From: Desulfobacterales bacterium
GTDB taxonomy: Bacteria; Desulfobacterota; Desulfobacteria; Desulfobacterales; SpSt-501
Length of the DNA: 35,624 nucleotides
NCBI GenBank assembly: GCA_025454115.1
Contig: JALOPB010000036.1
Coordinates: 1 to 35,624 of the forward strand
Direction: 5' to 3'
In this document: in pieces, positions 9,211 through 17,970 of the stretch
Layout of the letters: each line of letters opens with the position of its first letter
How positions within the stretch are numbered: the stretch's first letter is position 1
Notes under the pieces: generated by a model
Told to the model about the DNA's origin: nothing
The model's input: the letters and a program-made list of their open reading frames with translations, nothing else
The model's database searches: none
Position numbers and translations under genes: made by a program

Positions 9211-10740
9211 TCACCATCCAAGCTCATGTTGCAGCCGGGCGGCCTCGTCGAAGGCGCCGGTCAACGATCGATAAAGCTCGGTATAAAGCGGGTAGATGCG
9301 GTCATATAGGGCCGCATGCTCCGGAACCGGTTGCTGGACCCGGCTCGATTGCACCCAGTTCCGGATCTCGCTGATGGATGCGGCGCCGCCCATGGATAGA
9401 AACGGCCAGAAGGCGGCCGCCAGGGCGGAGGTTTCCCCCCACTTCGGCACGGAAAGCTCGCGGCCCAACGCGTCGGCCATGACCTGCAGCCACAAGTCGG
9501 ATTGGGTGAAGCCGCCCGAGGCGACAATCTGTTTCACGTCGAGGCCCACCTCCGTCAACACCGCCAGCAGGCTTTTGAAGCGAAACGCCATCCCTTCCAG
9601 CAGCGCCCGCGCCAGATGACGCGCTTCGTGGGTGAGCGACATCCCGAAGAAGACCGCCCGGGCATTCAGGTTCCAGTTGGGGCTGCGTTCTCCCGCAAAA
9701 AACGGGAGACAGACCAGCCCGCCGGACCCGACGGGAGCGCGGCCGGCGAGCGCGAGAACGTCCTCGAACGTCAGCGGCTGCCGGACATGGGCTTGATTCA
9801 GGCAGTCCCGCAGCCAGGACAGGGCCACGCCGCCGTTGTTGATCGCGCCGCCGACCAGCCAGTGCGCCCCATCGATGGCATAGCACCAGCTGCGGGCCTT
9901 GGCGTCCAATACCGGCCGGGAGGCCACCATTCGGAGCGCGCCGCTGGTGCCGATCATTAAGGTGGCCTGCGTAGGCGCTACGGCGCCGGCCCCGATGCTC
10001 GAATTCACGGCATCCGAGGAGCCTGTCACGACCGGCGTGCCGGCTGGAATCCCCATCTGCGCGGCAACCTCCGCCGAGAGCCTGCCCAGCAGGTCGACCG
10101 GTGCAGCCAGGGGCGAAAGCTGGTCCGGGCGAATGCCGGCCTGGTTGAGGGCCGAATCGCTCCACTCGAGGGTATGTGTGTTCAGGAAACCCGACCCGGC
10201 GGCCAGCGAATAGTCGACCTGCCAGGTGCCGGTCAAACGGAAGCCGGCATACTCTTTTGCGGAAACGTAACGCCGGGCTTTTTGAAATACCTCCGGCCGG
10301 TTTTCGCGCAACCACATGACCTTGTACAGCGGATACATTCCATGCGGGGGGCAGCCGGTCTCCGGATAGAGGCGTTTGCCGGCCTCGGTCGCCGCGACCG
10401 CCTCAGCCTGCTTCACCGCCCGCCCGTCCGCCCAGGTGATGACGCCCGTCAGGGGCTGATCCCGGTCATCCAGTGCCATCACGCTGTGCAGGGCACCGCC
10501 GATGCTCATGCCGCCGCAGCGCTCCGGTCGTGCGCCGGACCGCTCCACCGCCTGGCGCACGGAGGCAATCGCCGCCCTGAACAACTCCTGCGGGTCCTGC
10601 TCCTGCCAGCGCTCCTGGGCCTCGGCGCCTGAATACTCGCCCGCCCCGAAGCCGAGCACCTGGCCGTCCTCGTCCACCGCGGCTGCCTTGCAGCTGCCGG
10701 TCCCGAGGTCTATGCCGACAAACCAGGCAGGACTCATCAT
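9211..10740 (-). CDS. gntK: FGGY-family carbohydrate kinase, probable gluconokinase
   Basis: FVGIDLGTGSCKAAAVDEDG; SIGGALHSVMALDDRDQPLTGVITWADGRA...YPETGCPPHGMYPLYKVMWLRENRP resembles FGGY gluconate kinases; ATG overlaps the stop of the upstream gene. Confidence 0.75.
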   Translation of the reverse strand: MMSPAWFVGIDLGTGSCKAAAVDEDGQVLGFGAGEYSGAEAQERWQEQDPQELFRAAIASVRQAVERSGARPERCGGMSIGGALHSVMALDDRDQPLTGVITWADGRAVKQAEAVAATEAGKRLYPETGCPPHGMYPLYKVMWLRENRPEVFQKARRYVSAKEYAGFRLTGTWQVDYSLAAGSGFLNTHTLEWSDSALNQAGIRPDQLSPLAAPVDLLGRLSAEVAAQMGIPAGTPVVTGSSDAVNSSIGAGAVAPTQATLMIGTSGALRMVASRPVLDAKARSWCYAIDGAHWLVGGAINNGGVALSWLRDCLNQAHVRQPLTFEDVLALAGRAPVGSGGLVCLPFFAGERSPNWNLNARAVFFGMSLTHEARHLARALLEGMAFRFKSLLAVLTEVGLDVKQIVASGGFTQSDLWLQVMADALGRELSVPKWGETSALAAAFWPFLSMGGAASISEIRNWVQSSRVQQPVPEHAALYDRIYPLYTELYRSLTGAFDEAARLQHELGW

Positions 10741-11765
10741 GTGCCTTTCATATTCTTGTAAACGTCGGGGTTGACGACGTGCGCCGGCCTTTCTTCGCGC
10801 AGGACCGCCAGGCACGCATCGAGCGCCATCCGGCCCATGGCGTTGACGGCCTCGTCCGTATGGGCGCCGGTGTGGGGAGTAGCGATCACCTGCGGCAATT
10901 GGAGCAGCGGGTGATCGCCTTCCGGGGGCTCTTTTTGGAAGCAGTCCAGCGCGGCGCCGGCCAGCCGACCGCTTTCGAGCGCTTGCCGGAGGGCCGTCTC
11001 GTCGATCAACTCCCCTCGGGCCGTGTTGACCAGGAAGGCGCCGGGCTTCATTTTATGGAGGAACGAGTCGTTCACCATGCCGGCCGTCGCCGGTGTGACG
11101 GCCGCGTGCAGGCAGACGAAATCGGAAACCGGAAGGAGCTCGTCGAGAGACGCCGGACACGCCCCGCATCTCTTAACCGCCTCCGGGCTCACGAAAGGGT
11201 CCGCGACAAGAACCCGGCACCCGAAGGCTGCCAGCCGTCGCGCCGTTTCACGACCGATGGAGCCGAATCCCACCAGACCCACGGTTTTGCCCATCAGGCC
11301 CACCCCCGAGATGCGCGGCCACTGCCCGCTGCGGACGGCCTGGCTCGAAGGGCAAATCCGCCGGCCCAGCGCCAGCATCAACCCGACCGTCAATTCGGCC
11401 ACGGCGACCGAGTTGGCGCCCGGCGTGTTGGTGACCACAATCCCGCGGCGGGTCGCCGCGGCCACGTCCACTCGGTCGAAGCCGACGCCATAGCGCGCGA
11501 TCACCTTCAGCCGGTCGGCCGCTGCGATGACGGCGGCATCGATCTCATCCAGCCCGGCGATCCAGCCGTCGACGCCCTTGACCAGGCTGGTCAGCTCCAA
11601 AGCGGCGAGCGGGCGCTTCACCGGGCTATAGCGGACCTCGCCGACAGCCTGCTCGAGCCGGGATCTCAGCGATGGGTCCTGCATTCCGAACGTCGTCGGC
11701 GTCACCAGCACCCGGCAGGTCCGAAGTTCCAGCGGGCTTCGATGGGTTTTATCAGTCATGGACAA
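10737..11765 (-). CDS. D-isomer-specific 2-hydroxyacid dehydrogenase (phosphoglycerate dehydrogenase-like)
   Basis: VGLVGFGSIGRETARRLAAFGCRVLVADPF NAD-binding motif; NTARGELIDETAL and ATPHTGAHTDEA catalytic motifs. Confidence 0.9.
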   Translation of the reverse strand: MSMTDKTHRSPLELRTCRVLVTPTTFGMQDPSLRSRLEQAVGEVRYSPVKRPLAALELTSLVKGVDGWIAGLDEIDAAVIAAADRLKVIARYGVGFDRVDVAAATRRGIVVTNTPGANSVAVAELTVGLMLALGRRICPSSQAVRSGQWPRISGVGLMGKTVGLVGFGSIGRETARRLAAFGCRVLVADPFVSPEAVKRCGACPASLDELLPVSDFVCLHAAVTPATAGMVNDSFLHKMKPGAFLVNTARGELIDETALRQALESGRLAGAALDCFQKEPPEGDHPLLQLPQVIATPHTGAHTDEAVNAMGRMALDACLAVLREERPAHVVNPDVYKNMKGT

Positions 11766-11787
11766 TGATCGCTAAAAGGTTTTATGG

Positions 11788-11834
11788 TGGGAGTGGCTTC
11801 CAGCCACGATAATCGCGGCAGGATGCCGCTCCCA
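11788..11834. repeat. REP doublet / REPIN-like inverted repeat
   Basis: tgggagtggcttccagccacgat (11788-11810) a atcgcggcaggatgccgctccca (11812-11834): two REP-like units in head-to-head orientation, each internally palindromic. Confidence 0.8.
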
Positions 11835-11863
11835 CAAAAAAAAAAGAGATTTTCAGCTGTATT

Positions 11864-13279
11864 TTAACGCGCATCGATGCCGAAGTAAGCCACGGCATTG
11901 CGAAAGCAGATGTCTTTGACCATGCCGCCGAGCAGTTCCATGTCGCCGGGCAGTTCGCCGTTCTCCACGTCGTTTCCGAGCAGGTTGCACAGCACCCGCC
12001 GGAAATACTCGTGCCGCGGGTACGACAGGAAGCTGCGCGAGTCGGTCAGCATGCCTACGAACCGGCTCAACAGCCCCAGGTTGGAGAGGGCGTTGATCTG
12101 CTTTTCGATGCCGTCCTTCTGGTCGTTGAACCACCAGGCCGATCCGAACTGCATCTTCCCGGGGAGGCTCCCGTCCTGGAAGCAGCCGACCGCCGCAGCG
12201 ACCGCCTCGTTGTCGCGCGAGTTCATCACATAGAGAATGGTTTTGGCCAACCGCCCTTCCCGATCCAATCGGTCCAGGAACCGGGCGAGCGCCCGGGCGA
12301 TCTCCCAATCCCCGATCGTGTCGTAGCCGGTGTCGGCTCCTAGGGTCGCCATAGCCCTGCTGTTGATGTTCCGCAAGGCGCCGAAATGAAACTGCTGGGT
12401 CCAATCCTTCTCGGCATCCATCCGGGCCAGTTCAAATGTCACGGCCGATTTGAATTTCAGGGCGTCCGCCGGCGTCGGCTTTTTCCCCTGGCGTGCCGTT
12501 TCAAAGGCGTTGCTCACATCTTTCGCCGTGTAGTCCGCGGCGAAGGGCTGCTCGATTCCGTGGTCGGACAACCGGCAGCCGGTCGCATGGAAGAAATCGT
12601 GCCGCTGGCGGATCGCCTCAATGAACGAATCGAAATTCTTGACCTCGATCCCGGCGGAAGATTCCAGCCGCTCGATCCATCGGTTGAAATCGCTCGGGGA
12701 ATCCACGCCCAGGGCCTTATCCGGCCGGAAGGCGGGCAGAATTTTGGCGGTGAATCCGCTTTCGGCTTTCAACGCGAGGTGGTGTTCGAGGTTGTCGGTG
12801 GGATCGTCGGTGGTGCACACCACGCGCACGTTCATGCGCTCGAGGATGCGGCGCGTACTGAAATCGCTCGTCCGCAGCATGGCCGAACATTTCGTATAGA
12901 TCGCTTCGGCGGTTTCGGGATTCAGCAGTTTCTCCGAAACGCCGAAGGTGCGCTTCAGCTCCAGATGGGTCCAATGATAAAGCGGATTGCGCAGGGTCTT
13001 GGGCACGGTGGCGGCCCAGGCCTGGAACTTTTCGAAATCATCCGCATCCCCGGTGATCAGCCGCTCGGGGACGCCGTTGGCCCGCATGGCCCGCCACTTG
13101 TAGTGATCGCCGCCCAGCCAGATGTCGGTGAGGTTCTCGAAGGTCTTGTTCGCGGCGATTTCGGCGACCGGCAGATGGCAATGGTAGTCGAAGATAGGCA
13201 TGTTTTCGGCGAAATCGTGGTAGAGGCGCTTCGCCGTTTCGGTCTGAAGCAGAAAATCCTCGGACATGAACGCTTTCAT
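11864..13279 (-). CDS. uxaC: Glucuronate isomerase (uronate isomerase)
   Basis: MSEDFLLQTETAKRLYHDFAENMPIFDYHCHLPVAEIAANKTFENLTDIWLGGDHYKWRAMRANGVPE, classic UxaC N-terminus; 471 aa (start may be the Met at 13267). Confidence 0.97.
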   Translation of the reverse strand: MKAFMSEDFLLQTETAKRLYHDFAENMPIFDYHCHLPVAEIAANKTFENLTDIWLGGDHYKWRAMRANGVPERLITGDADDFEKFQAWAATVPKTLRNPLYHWTHLELKRTFGVSEKLLNPETAEAIYTKCSAMLRTSDFSTRRILERMNVRVVCTTDDPTDNLEHHLALKAESGFTAKILPAFRPDKALGVDSPSDFNRWIERLESSAGIEVKNFDSFIEAIRQRHDFFHATGCRLSDHGIEQPFAADYTAKDVSNAFETARQGKKPTPADALKFKSAVTFELARMDAEKDWTQQFHFGALRNINSRAMATLGADTGYDTIGDWEIARALARFLDRLDREGRLAKTILYVMNSRDNEAVAAAVGCFQDGSLPGKMQFGSAWWFNDQKDGIEKQINALSNLGLLSRFVGMLTDSRSFLSYPRHEYFRRVLCNLLGNDVENGELPGDMELLGGMVKDICFRNAVAYFGIDAR

Positions 13280-13388
13280 CTCTTTCTCCTCAAACCCTCG
13301 TCATCATCTCTCCTCCCCGTTGAACGTTTCCTTTCCTTTTTCTGCCTTCCACCTTCCGCCCTCCACCTTCCGACTTCCCCCTTTAGGC

Positions 13389-14636
13389 TTACCTCCTCAG
13401 CTTATGAAGGATCTCGCCGGCGTGGTCGACGAACAGAATACCCTCATCCTCCCGGTTCATGTAATCCGACAGCCGGATTCCGCGCGGGTCCATGTAGCCG
13501 ACGTTGATCCGGCGGCAGAGGTCCTCCGGAATCGATGTCGCCAGCACCAGGTTCACGTCGGGCCGCTCGACGCCGTCCGTGTACGTCCCGGTTCCGCGGA
13601 CGTGGGTCAAATGCGCCAGCACACCCCGCGGAACATCCTTGAGTCGGTCCATGTGAGCCAGCAGGTATTCGCGGATATGGTAGCCGACGGACTCGATGTA
13701 GCGGCCCCATGTCCGCGACACCTCGTGGATGTGCGGGGCGTAGATGATCAGAGTCCCCTGGTCGGCCACGACCTGTTCGAGCTTGTACATCACCTTGCCG
13801 GCGGTCCAGATTTCATCGTACATGGCGGGTGCGACGCCCAGCACCAGCCGGAACGGCCGCCGCTTCGTCACGACGTGAATCCGTGCGGACAAATCGGCTG
13901 CCTGCGACCAGGCCGCGCGCGTGTCCCCCGCATACAGGCCGCAAATCCCCGCGGCGTGGTTCACCACCATGGCCAGGCAGTGAACGGGCACGTCGACCAG
14001 TTCCAGCGCCCGGTCGATCAACCGGCGAACCGGCGTGTCTTTGATTCCGATGATCCGCTTGCAGCTGATGACCGCTCCGAGCCAGTGGAAGAAATGCAGG
14101 AACTCTCCTCCGGATATGCCGGGGAAAAGGTACTTGGCCCCACCCGAGTAGCCTACCACCTCGTGCGGGAACACCGGCCCGGCGATGAGCACCAGATCGT
14201 AGTCGAAGATGCGGCGGTTGATCTCGATCGGCACGTCCTCGCTCAGGATTCCGGCGGATATGTCTTCGACGTCCGAGGACATCAGAGTCCCGATGCGCCG
14301 GAAGGTGCCCGGCCGGTCCCATTCGTGATTGTAAAAGGCCGAGCGGGGGAACTCCGACCGGGGATCCGATATGCCGTAAAGCGCCTGGATCCCTTCGGGC
14401 GGCAGAGGCGTGTGCGTGCCGAGCGCCACCATGAAGTCCAGGCGCGCGCAGCGCTCGCCGATCGTCCGGCAGATGGCCCGCACCATCATCGGCAGCGGAC
14501 AGGTGCGGGTGGCGTCCGGCGTGAGCACGAGGACACGCTTGTTTTCATACAACCCGGACGGAGTGCCTTCCCGGATGATGGCTTCGACATCGCTCTCCGA
14601 CAGCACCGCATCCGGACTGCCTTTGCCGATGGTCAT
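13389..14636 (-). CDS. LarA-family (DUF2088) nickel-pincer-dependent racemase/epimerase homologue
   Basis: VLVLTPDATRTCPLPMM, FMVALGTHTPLP, FPHEVVGYSGGAKYLFPGISGGEFLHFFHW: matches LarA His/Lys cofactor-region pattern; 415 aa. Confidence 0.85.
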   Translation of the reverse strand: MTIGKGSPDAVLSESDVEAIIREGTPSGLYENKRVLVLTPDATRTCPLPMMVRAICRTIGERCARLDFMVALGTHTPLPPEGIQALYGISDPRSEFPRSAFYNHEWDRPGTFRRIGTLMSSDVEDISAGILSEDVPIEINRRIFDYDLVLIAGPVFPHEVVGYSGGAKYLFPGISGGEFLHFFHWLGAVISCKRIIGIKDTPVRRLIDRALELVDVPVHCLAMVVNHAAGICGLYAGDTRAAWSQAADLSARIHVVTKRRPFRLVLGVAPAMYDEIWTAGKVMYKLEQVVADQGTLIIYAPHIHEVSRTWGRYIESVGYHIREYLLAHMDRLKDVPRGVLAHLTHVRGTGTYTDGVERPDVNLVLATSIPEDLCRRINVGYMDPRGIRLSDYMNREDEGILFVDHAGEILHKLRR

Positions 14637-14665
14637 TGAATGGTCCTCCCGGGGCCGACTCCTGG

Positions 14666-16249
14666 TCAGGCCAACAGCGACAGATGCCGGTCGAAATGGA
14701 CCTCGACGATCCGGGTGTATTCCTCCGCGTGCCGCCGCAACGATTCGAAAAAACGCGCCCGGAAGCGGGCCTCGTTCAGCACCGACCCATAGGTGACGTG
14801 CAGCACCTCCCGCGTGTGAAACTCGTCCAGGAGGGCCGGCAGCTGTTCATCGGCCAACGCAGCGGCATCCGGCATGCGCGCGGTTTCCGCCGAAACATGG
14901 TAGGAGGCCCGATCCGCCGGGTAGCGCTCCACGGCGAAGCGGTGGATCTCCCGGAACAGCCTCGGGTTGCATTGCCCGATGGTCCGCAGTGCTTCGAGGT
15001 AGCTGGTCCCGGCCGTCTTGAGATGAACCAGATTCCCGGCCAGCCGGGCGGCAATGGGATAAATGCTGAACTTGTCGGACCCCGAATGCAGGCTCAGCTT
15101 GTAGGGGCCGTAGGTCTGGGCGACCGCCACATGCCCGGCGAAGCTTTTTTCAAATTCGGCCAGATCGCCAATGTAATCGACGCCTTTCTCGAACGAGCCG
15201 ACATACCGGGGGGCCAGGCTCACCCATTTGACCTTCAGCCGCCTCAGCTCGCTGGCGATGTAGACGTGCTCGGCAAGGGTGGTCGGGCTGTCGGTTTCAT
15301 CGACGCTCATCTCGAATTCAAACGGCCTTCCGGCAGCGGCCTGCTCCAGGTGGCGGTACATGCGCACCGTGTGGGCCACGGCCCTGCCGTATTTGGCCGC
15401 GGCCCGTCCGATGTCTTCCGGATGAAAGGCGGCCTTTAATGTCCCCAGGTCGATGGGCTTCTTCGAGAGCGCCTGCTGCAAGTCCGAAGAAGTGGTTTCC
15501 AGTTCATCCCAGGGCAGCGCCTGGAGCTTTTGTTCGAGGAGGCGCGCCGGCGCCCGCGACGCTTCGTTGTCGACAAACTCGCCGGGGTCGATGGTAAAAA
15601 ACGAGTACCCGGCATCCGCGAACGCCGAGACGTGTTCGGCGGTCTTGAGATGATCCGCGTCCGCGCCGAAGCCGTCGCTCCATCCCTCCTGGAAAGCGCC
15701 CCACATGGCATCGTCCAGCACCTCCTGGGGCGAGCGGCCCGTGCGTTCGTTCTCGCGCACCGACTGCTGGGCGAAAATGGGCGCCAACTGCGTCTTGCGG
15801 ACCGACCGGACATGGCCCGGCGTGGCCATGCCCAGCCGGTCGCCGAACCCCGCCGATTTCTTCAGCCCGAGCGAGCGGGCATTCAAATGCGGAAGGATCG
15901 TGCGCAGCCAGGCCGCGTTGCGTGCCGTCGTCTGGACGGTCCGCATGCGGACCCGAAATCCCTCCAGCAGGATCTGGTCTTCGGAACCCTTCAACCCGTC
16001 GATCAGCCCGGAACCCGGCGAAACGATCCCCAGCCGCTTGCCGCGGTCTTGCGTGCACAGAAAAATCAGCGAGCGTCCGGCGGGGGTGATGGAACAGGGA
16101 TGAACCTTCGCCCGGCAGGCGCTGCCCAGTTCAGCGGCCAGCCGTCTTCGTTCATCTTCGGACAAGGCCTTTGCCGGTTCCCCGGCGTCGAAACACGTCT
16201 GCAGAAAATCTTTCATCCCGGTCTCCGAAATGGGGCGCTCCGGCATCAT
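14666..16249 (-). CDS. uxaE: Tagaturonate epimerase family protein (UxaE-like)
   Basis: 527 aa; SFFTIDPGEFVDNEA, KWVSLAPRYVGSFEKGVDYIGDLAEFEKSFAGHVAVAQTYGPYKLSLHSGSDKFSIYPIAARLAGNLVHLKTAGTSYLEALR; next to UxaC. Confidence 0.85.
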   Translation of the reverse strand: MMPERPISETGMKDFLQTCFDAGEPAKALSEDERRRLAAELGSACRAKVHPCSITPAGRSLIFLCTQDRGKRLGIVSPGSGLIDGLKGSEDQILLEGFRVRMRTVQTTARNAAWLRTILPHLNARSLGLKKSAGFGDRLGMATPGHVRSVRKTQLAPIFAQQSVRENERTGRSPQEVLDDAMWGAFQEGWSDGFGADADHLKTAEHVSAFADAGYSFFTIDPGEFVDNEASRAPARLLEQKLQALPWDELETTSSDLQQALSKKPIDLGTLKAAFHPEDIGRAAAKYGRAVAHTVRMYRHLEQAAAGRPFEFEMSVDETDSPTTLAEHVYIASELRRLKVKWVSLAPRYVGSFEKGVDYIGDLAEFEKSFAGHVAVAQTYGPYKLSLHSGSDKFSIYPIAARLAGNLVHLKTAGTSYLEALRTIGQCNPRLFREIHRFAVERYPADRASYHVSAETARMPDAAALADEQLPALLDEFHTREVLHVTYGSVLNEARFRARFFESLRRHAEEYTRIVEVHFDRHLSLLA

Positions 16250-16306
16250 TCCAACAGATAAACTTCGTTGGAAATTTTTTATGCCATAAGCCCTAAGCTG
16301 TCAACT

Positions 16307-16645
16307 TCACCGCTTCAAAAATTCCTCGCGGATCGGATGGAACGCATCGACCAGGCGAACGTGCGGAGTCAGCGTTTGCACGGCATGCGGGACATTGGCG
16401 GGGACGGTGAACAGGTCGCCCGCGGACAGGCGTGTTTTTTCCGCACCCATGACTAGGATGAGCTCACCGGCCGCCACGTAGGAAACCTGTTCGTGCGGAT
16501 GCGAGTGCGGCGGGTCGGGGGCAGACGCCGGCCCGTCGTTGAAATCGACCACGACCGCCATGAGGTGATCCGTGTGGGCGAGGTAGCGCGAGCGGCCCGC
16601 GCCGATGGGGGTAGCGGCTGTATCGGAAAACTTCACGATTCCCAT
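16307..16645 (-). CDS. kdgF: Cupin-domain protein, KdgF-like (unsaturated uronate linearisation)
   Basis: MGIVKFSDTAATPIG...DPPHSHPHEQVSYVAAGELILVMGAEKTRLSAGDLFTVPANVPHAVQTLTPHVRLVDAFHPIREEFLKR; HSHPHEQ and NVPH cupin motifs plus FxPxREEFL tail as in KdgF; the in-frame 360-aa ORF start is spurious. Confidence 0.72.
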   Translation of the reverse strand: MGIVKFSDTAATPIGAGRSRYLAHTDHLMAVVVDFNDGPASAPDPPHSHPHEQVSYVAAGELILVMGAEKTRLSAGDLFTVPANVPHAVQTLTPHVRLVDAFHPIREEFLKR

Positions 16646-16665
16646 GGTCTTGCCTCCTCCAGCCC

Positions 16666-17970
16666 TCACTTCACGAAGCCCGGCAGCCACATGGTGAAGG
16701 GCGGGTAGTACGTGATCAGGAACAGCACGATCATCATGGCCAGGAAGAAGGGCATCATGGCCTTCGTTCCGGCGTTCACGCTCACCTTGCCGATCGCGCA
16801 GCCCACGAAAAGGACCGTGCCGACCGGCGGCGTCAGCAGGCCCATGCCCGCATTGAAGATCAGGACGAGTCCGAATTGGATCGGAGACATGCCGAGTTTC
16901 ACGCAGACGGGCAGCAGAATGGGCGTCAGGATGACGATCATCGGCGCCATGTCCATCGGTCCGCCCAGAATGAGCAGGAGGATGTTGATCATCAGCAGGA
17001 TGACCCAGGGGGTGCGGGATATCTCCAGAAAGCCCTGCGTGATGATGTCCGGAAGGCGCAGAATCGTCATGGTGTACCCGAAGGCGGCCGAGGTGCCGAT
17101 GAGAAAGAAGACCATCAGGACCGTACGGAAGGTCCGCACCAGGACCGGCCAGAGGTGCTTCGGCTTGAGCTCGCGGTAACCGAAAAAGCCGAGGCAGAAT
17201 GAGTAGACCACCGCCAGCGCACCGGCCTCGGTGGCGGTGGCAAGGCCGCCGATGATGGAGCCCAGGATGAAGAATGCCGGAGTCAGCGAGAGGAAGCCGT
17301 GAAAGACGATCGCCGGAATCCTCCGGCGGTCGATTGGATCGCCCTTCGGGTAGTTGCGCCGGATGCTGATGATGACTCCCACGATGCATAGTGTCAGGAG
17401 GAGCAGGAGCCCGGGCACGATCCCGGCCATGAAGAGCTTCCCCACGGAGAGACCGCCCACGACCCCAGTGGCTACGATCGAGTAGAGGATCAGGTTGTGG
17501 CTCGGTGGGACCACAACGCCCTGAATAGCCGAGGAAATCGTAACGCCGACGGCGTACTCGGCCGAATAGCCCTTGTTCTTCATGACCGGGATCATGACGG
17601 ATCCGATCGCAGAAGTGTCCGCAACGGCGGATCCGGACAGGTTTCCGAAGAACATGCAGGCCACCGAATTGACGATGGAAAGCCCTCCGGGAAGCCGCCC
17701 GACAAATACGTTGGCGAAGTCGACGATGCGGTTGGCCAGCCCCCCCGCCCCGAGGAGCTGCCCCGTCATGATGAAGAAGGGAATGGCCAGCAGTGAAAAC
17801 GCGTTGATGCCCTGCAGGGTCTGCTGCGCCACGACCACGATCGGCATCTGGAGATACGCGAGCGTCGCCAGGGATGAAAGCGCCAGGACGAGGGCCACGG
17901 GGAAGCGCAGGATGAGGAGAACAGTGAAGCTGGCGCAGAGAATCCAGATGGCGACGGTGTTGTCAGGCAT
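16666..17970 (-). CDS. TRAP transporter large permease (DctM)
   Basis: MPDNTVAIWILCASFTVLLILRFPVALVLALSSLATLAYL...ATEAGALAVVYSF; DctM family. Confidence 0.92.
   Translation of the reverse strand: MPDNTVAIWILCASFTVLLILRFPVALVLALSSLATLAYLQMPIVVVAQQTLQGINAFSLLAIPFFIMTGQLLGAGGLANRIVDFANVFVGRLPGGLSIVNSVACMFFGNLSGSAVADTSAIGSVMIPVMKNKGYSAEYAVGVTISSAIQGVVVPPSHNLILYSIVATGVVGGLSVGKLFMAGIVPGLLLLLTLCIVGVIISIRRNYPKGDPIDRRRIPAIVFHGFLSLTPAFFILGSIIGGLATATEAGALAVVYSFCLGFFGYRELKPKHLWPVLVRTFRTVLMVFFLIGTSAAFGYTMTILRLPDIITQGFLEISRTPWVILLMINILLLILGGPMDMAPMIVILTPILLPVCVKLGMSPIQFGLVLIFNAGMGLLTPPVGTVLFVGCAIGKVSVNAGTKAMMPFFLAMMIVLFLITYYPPFTMWLPGFVK

Noticed and set aside
10779-11768. 329-aa plus-strand ORF opposite the 2-hydroxyacid dehydrogenase
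   Set aside because: Antisense shadow ORF with compositional bias.
12386-13507. 373-aa plus-strand ORF opposite uxaC
   Set aside because: Antisense shadow of UxaC; extends into the pyrimidine-rich intergenic tract, no recognisable domain.
13266-14639. 457-aa plus-strand ORF opposite the LarA homologue
   Set aside because: Shadow ORF in GC-rich DNA; the minus strand encodes a clear LarA family protein and the plus product shows only low-complexity His/Arg/Pro/Asp-rich sequence.
16646-17389. N-terminal extension of ORF 16307..17389 upstream of the cupin
   Set aside because: Lies out of frame within DctM; only the last about 112 residues (cupin) are a real gene.
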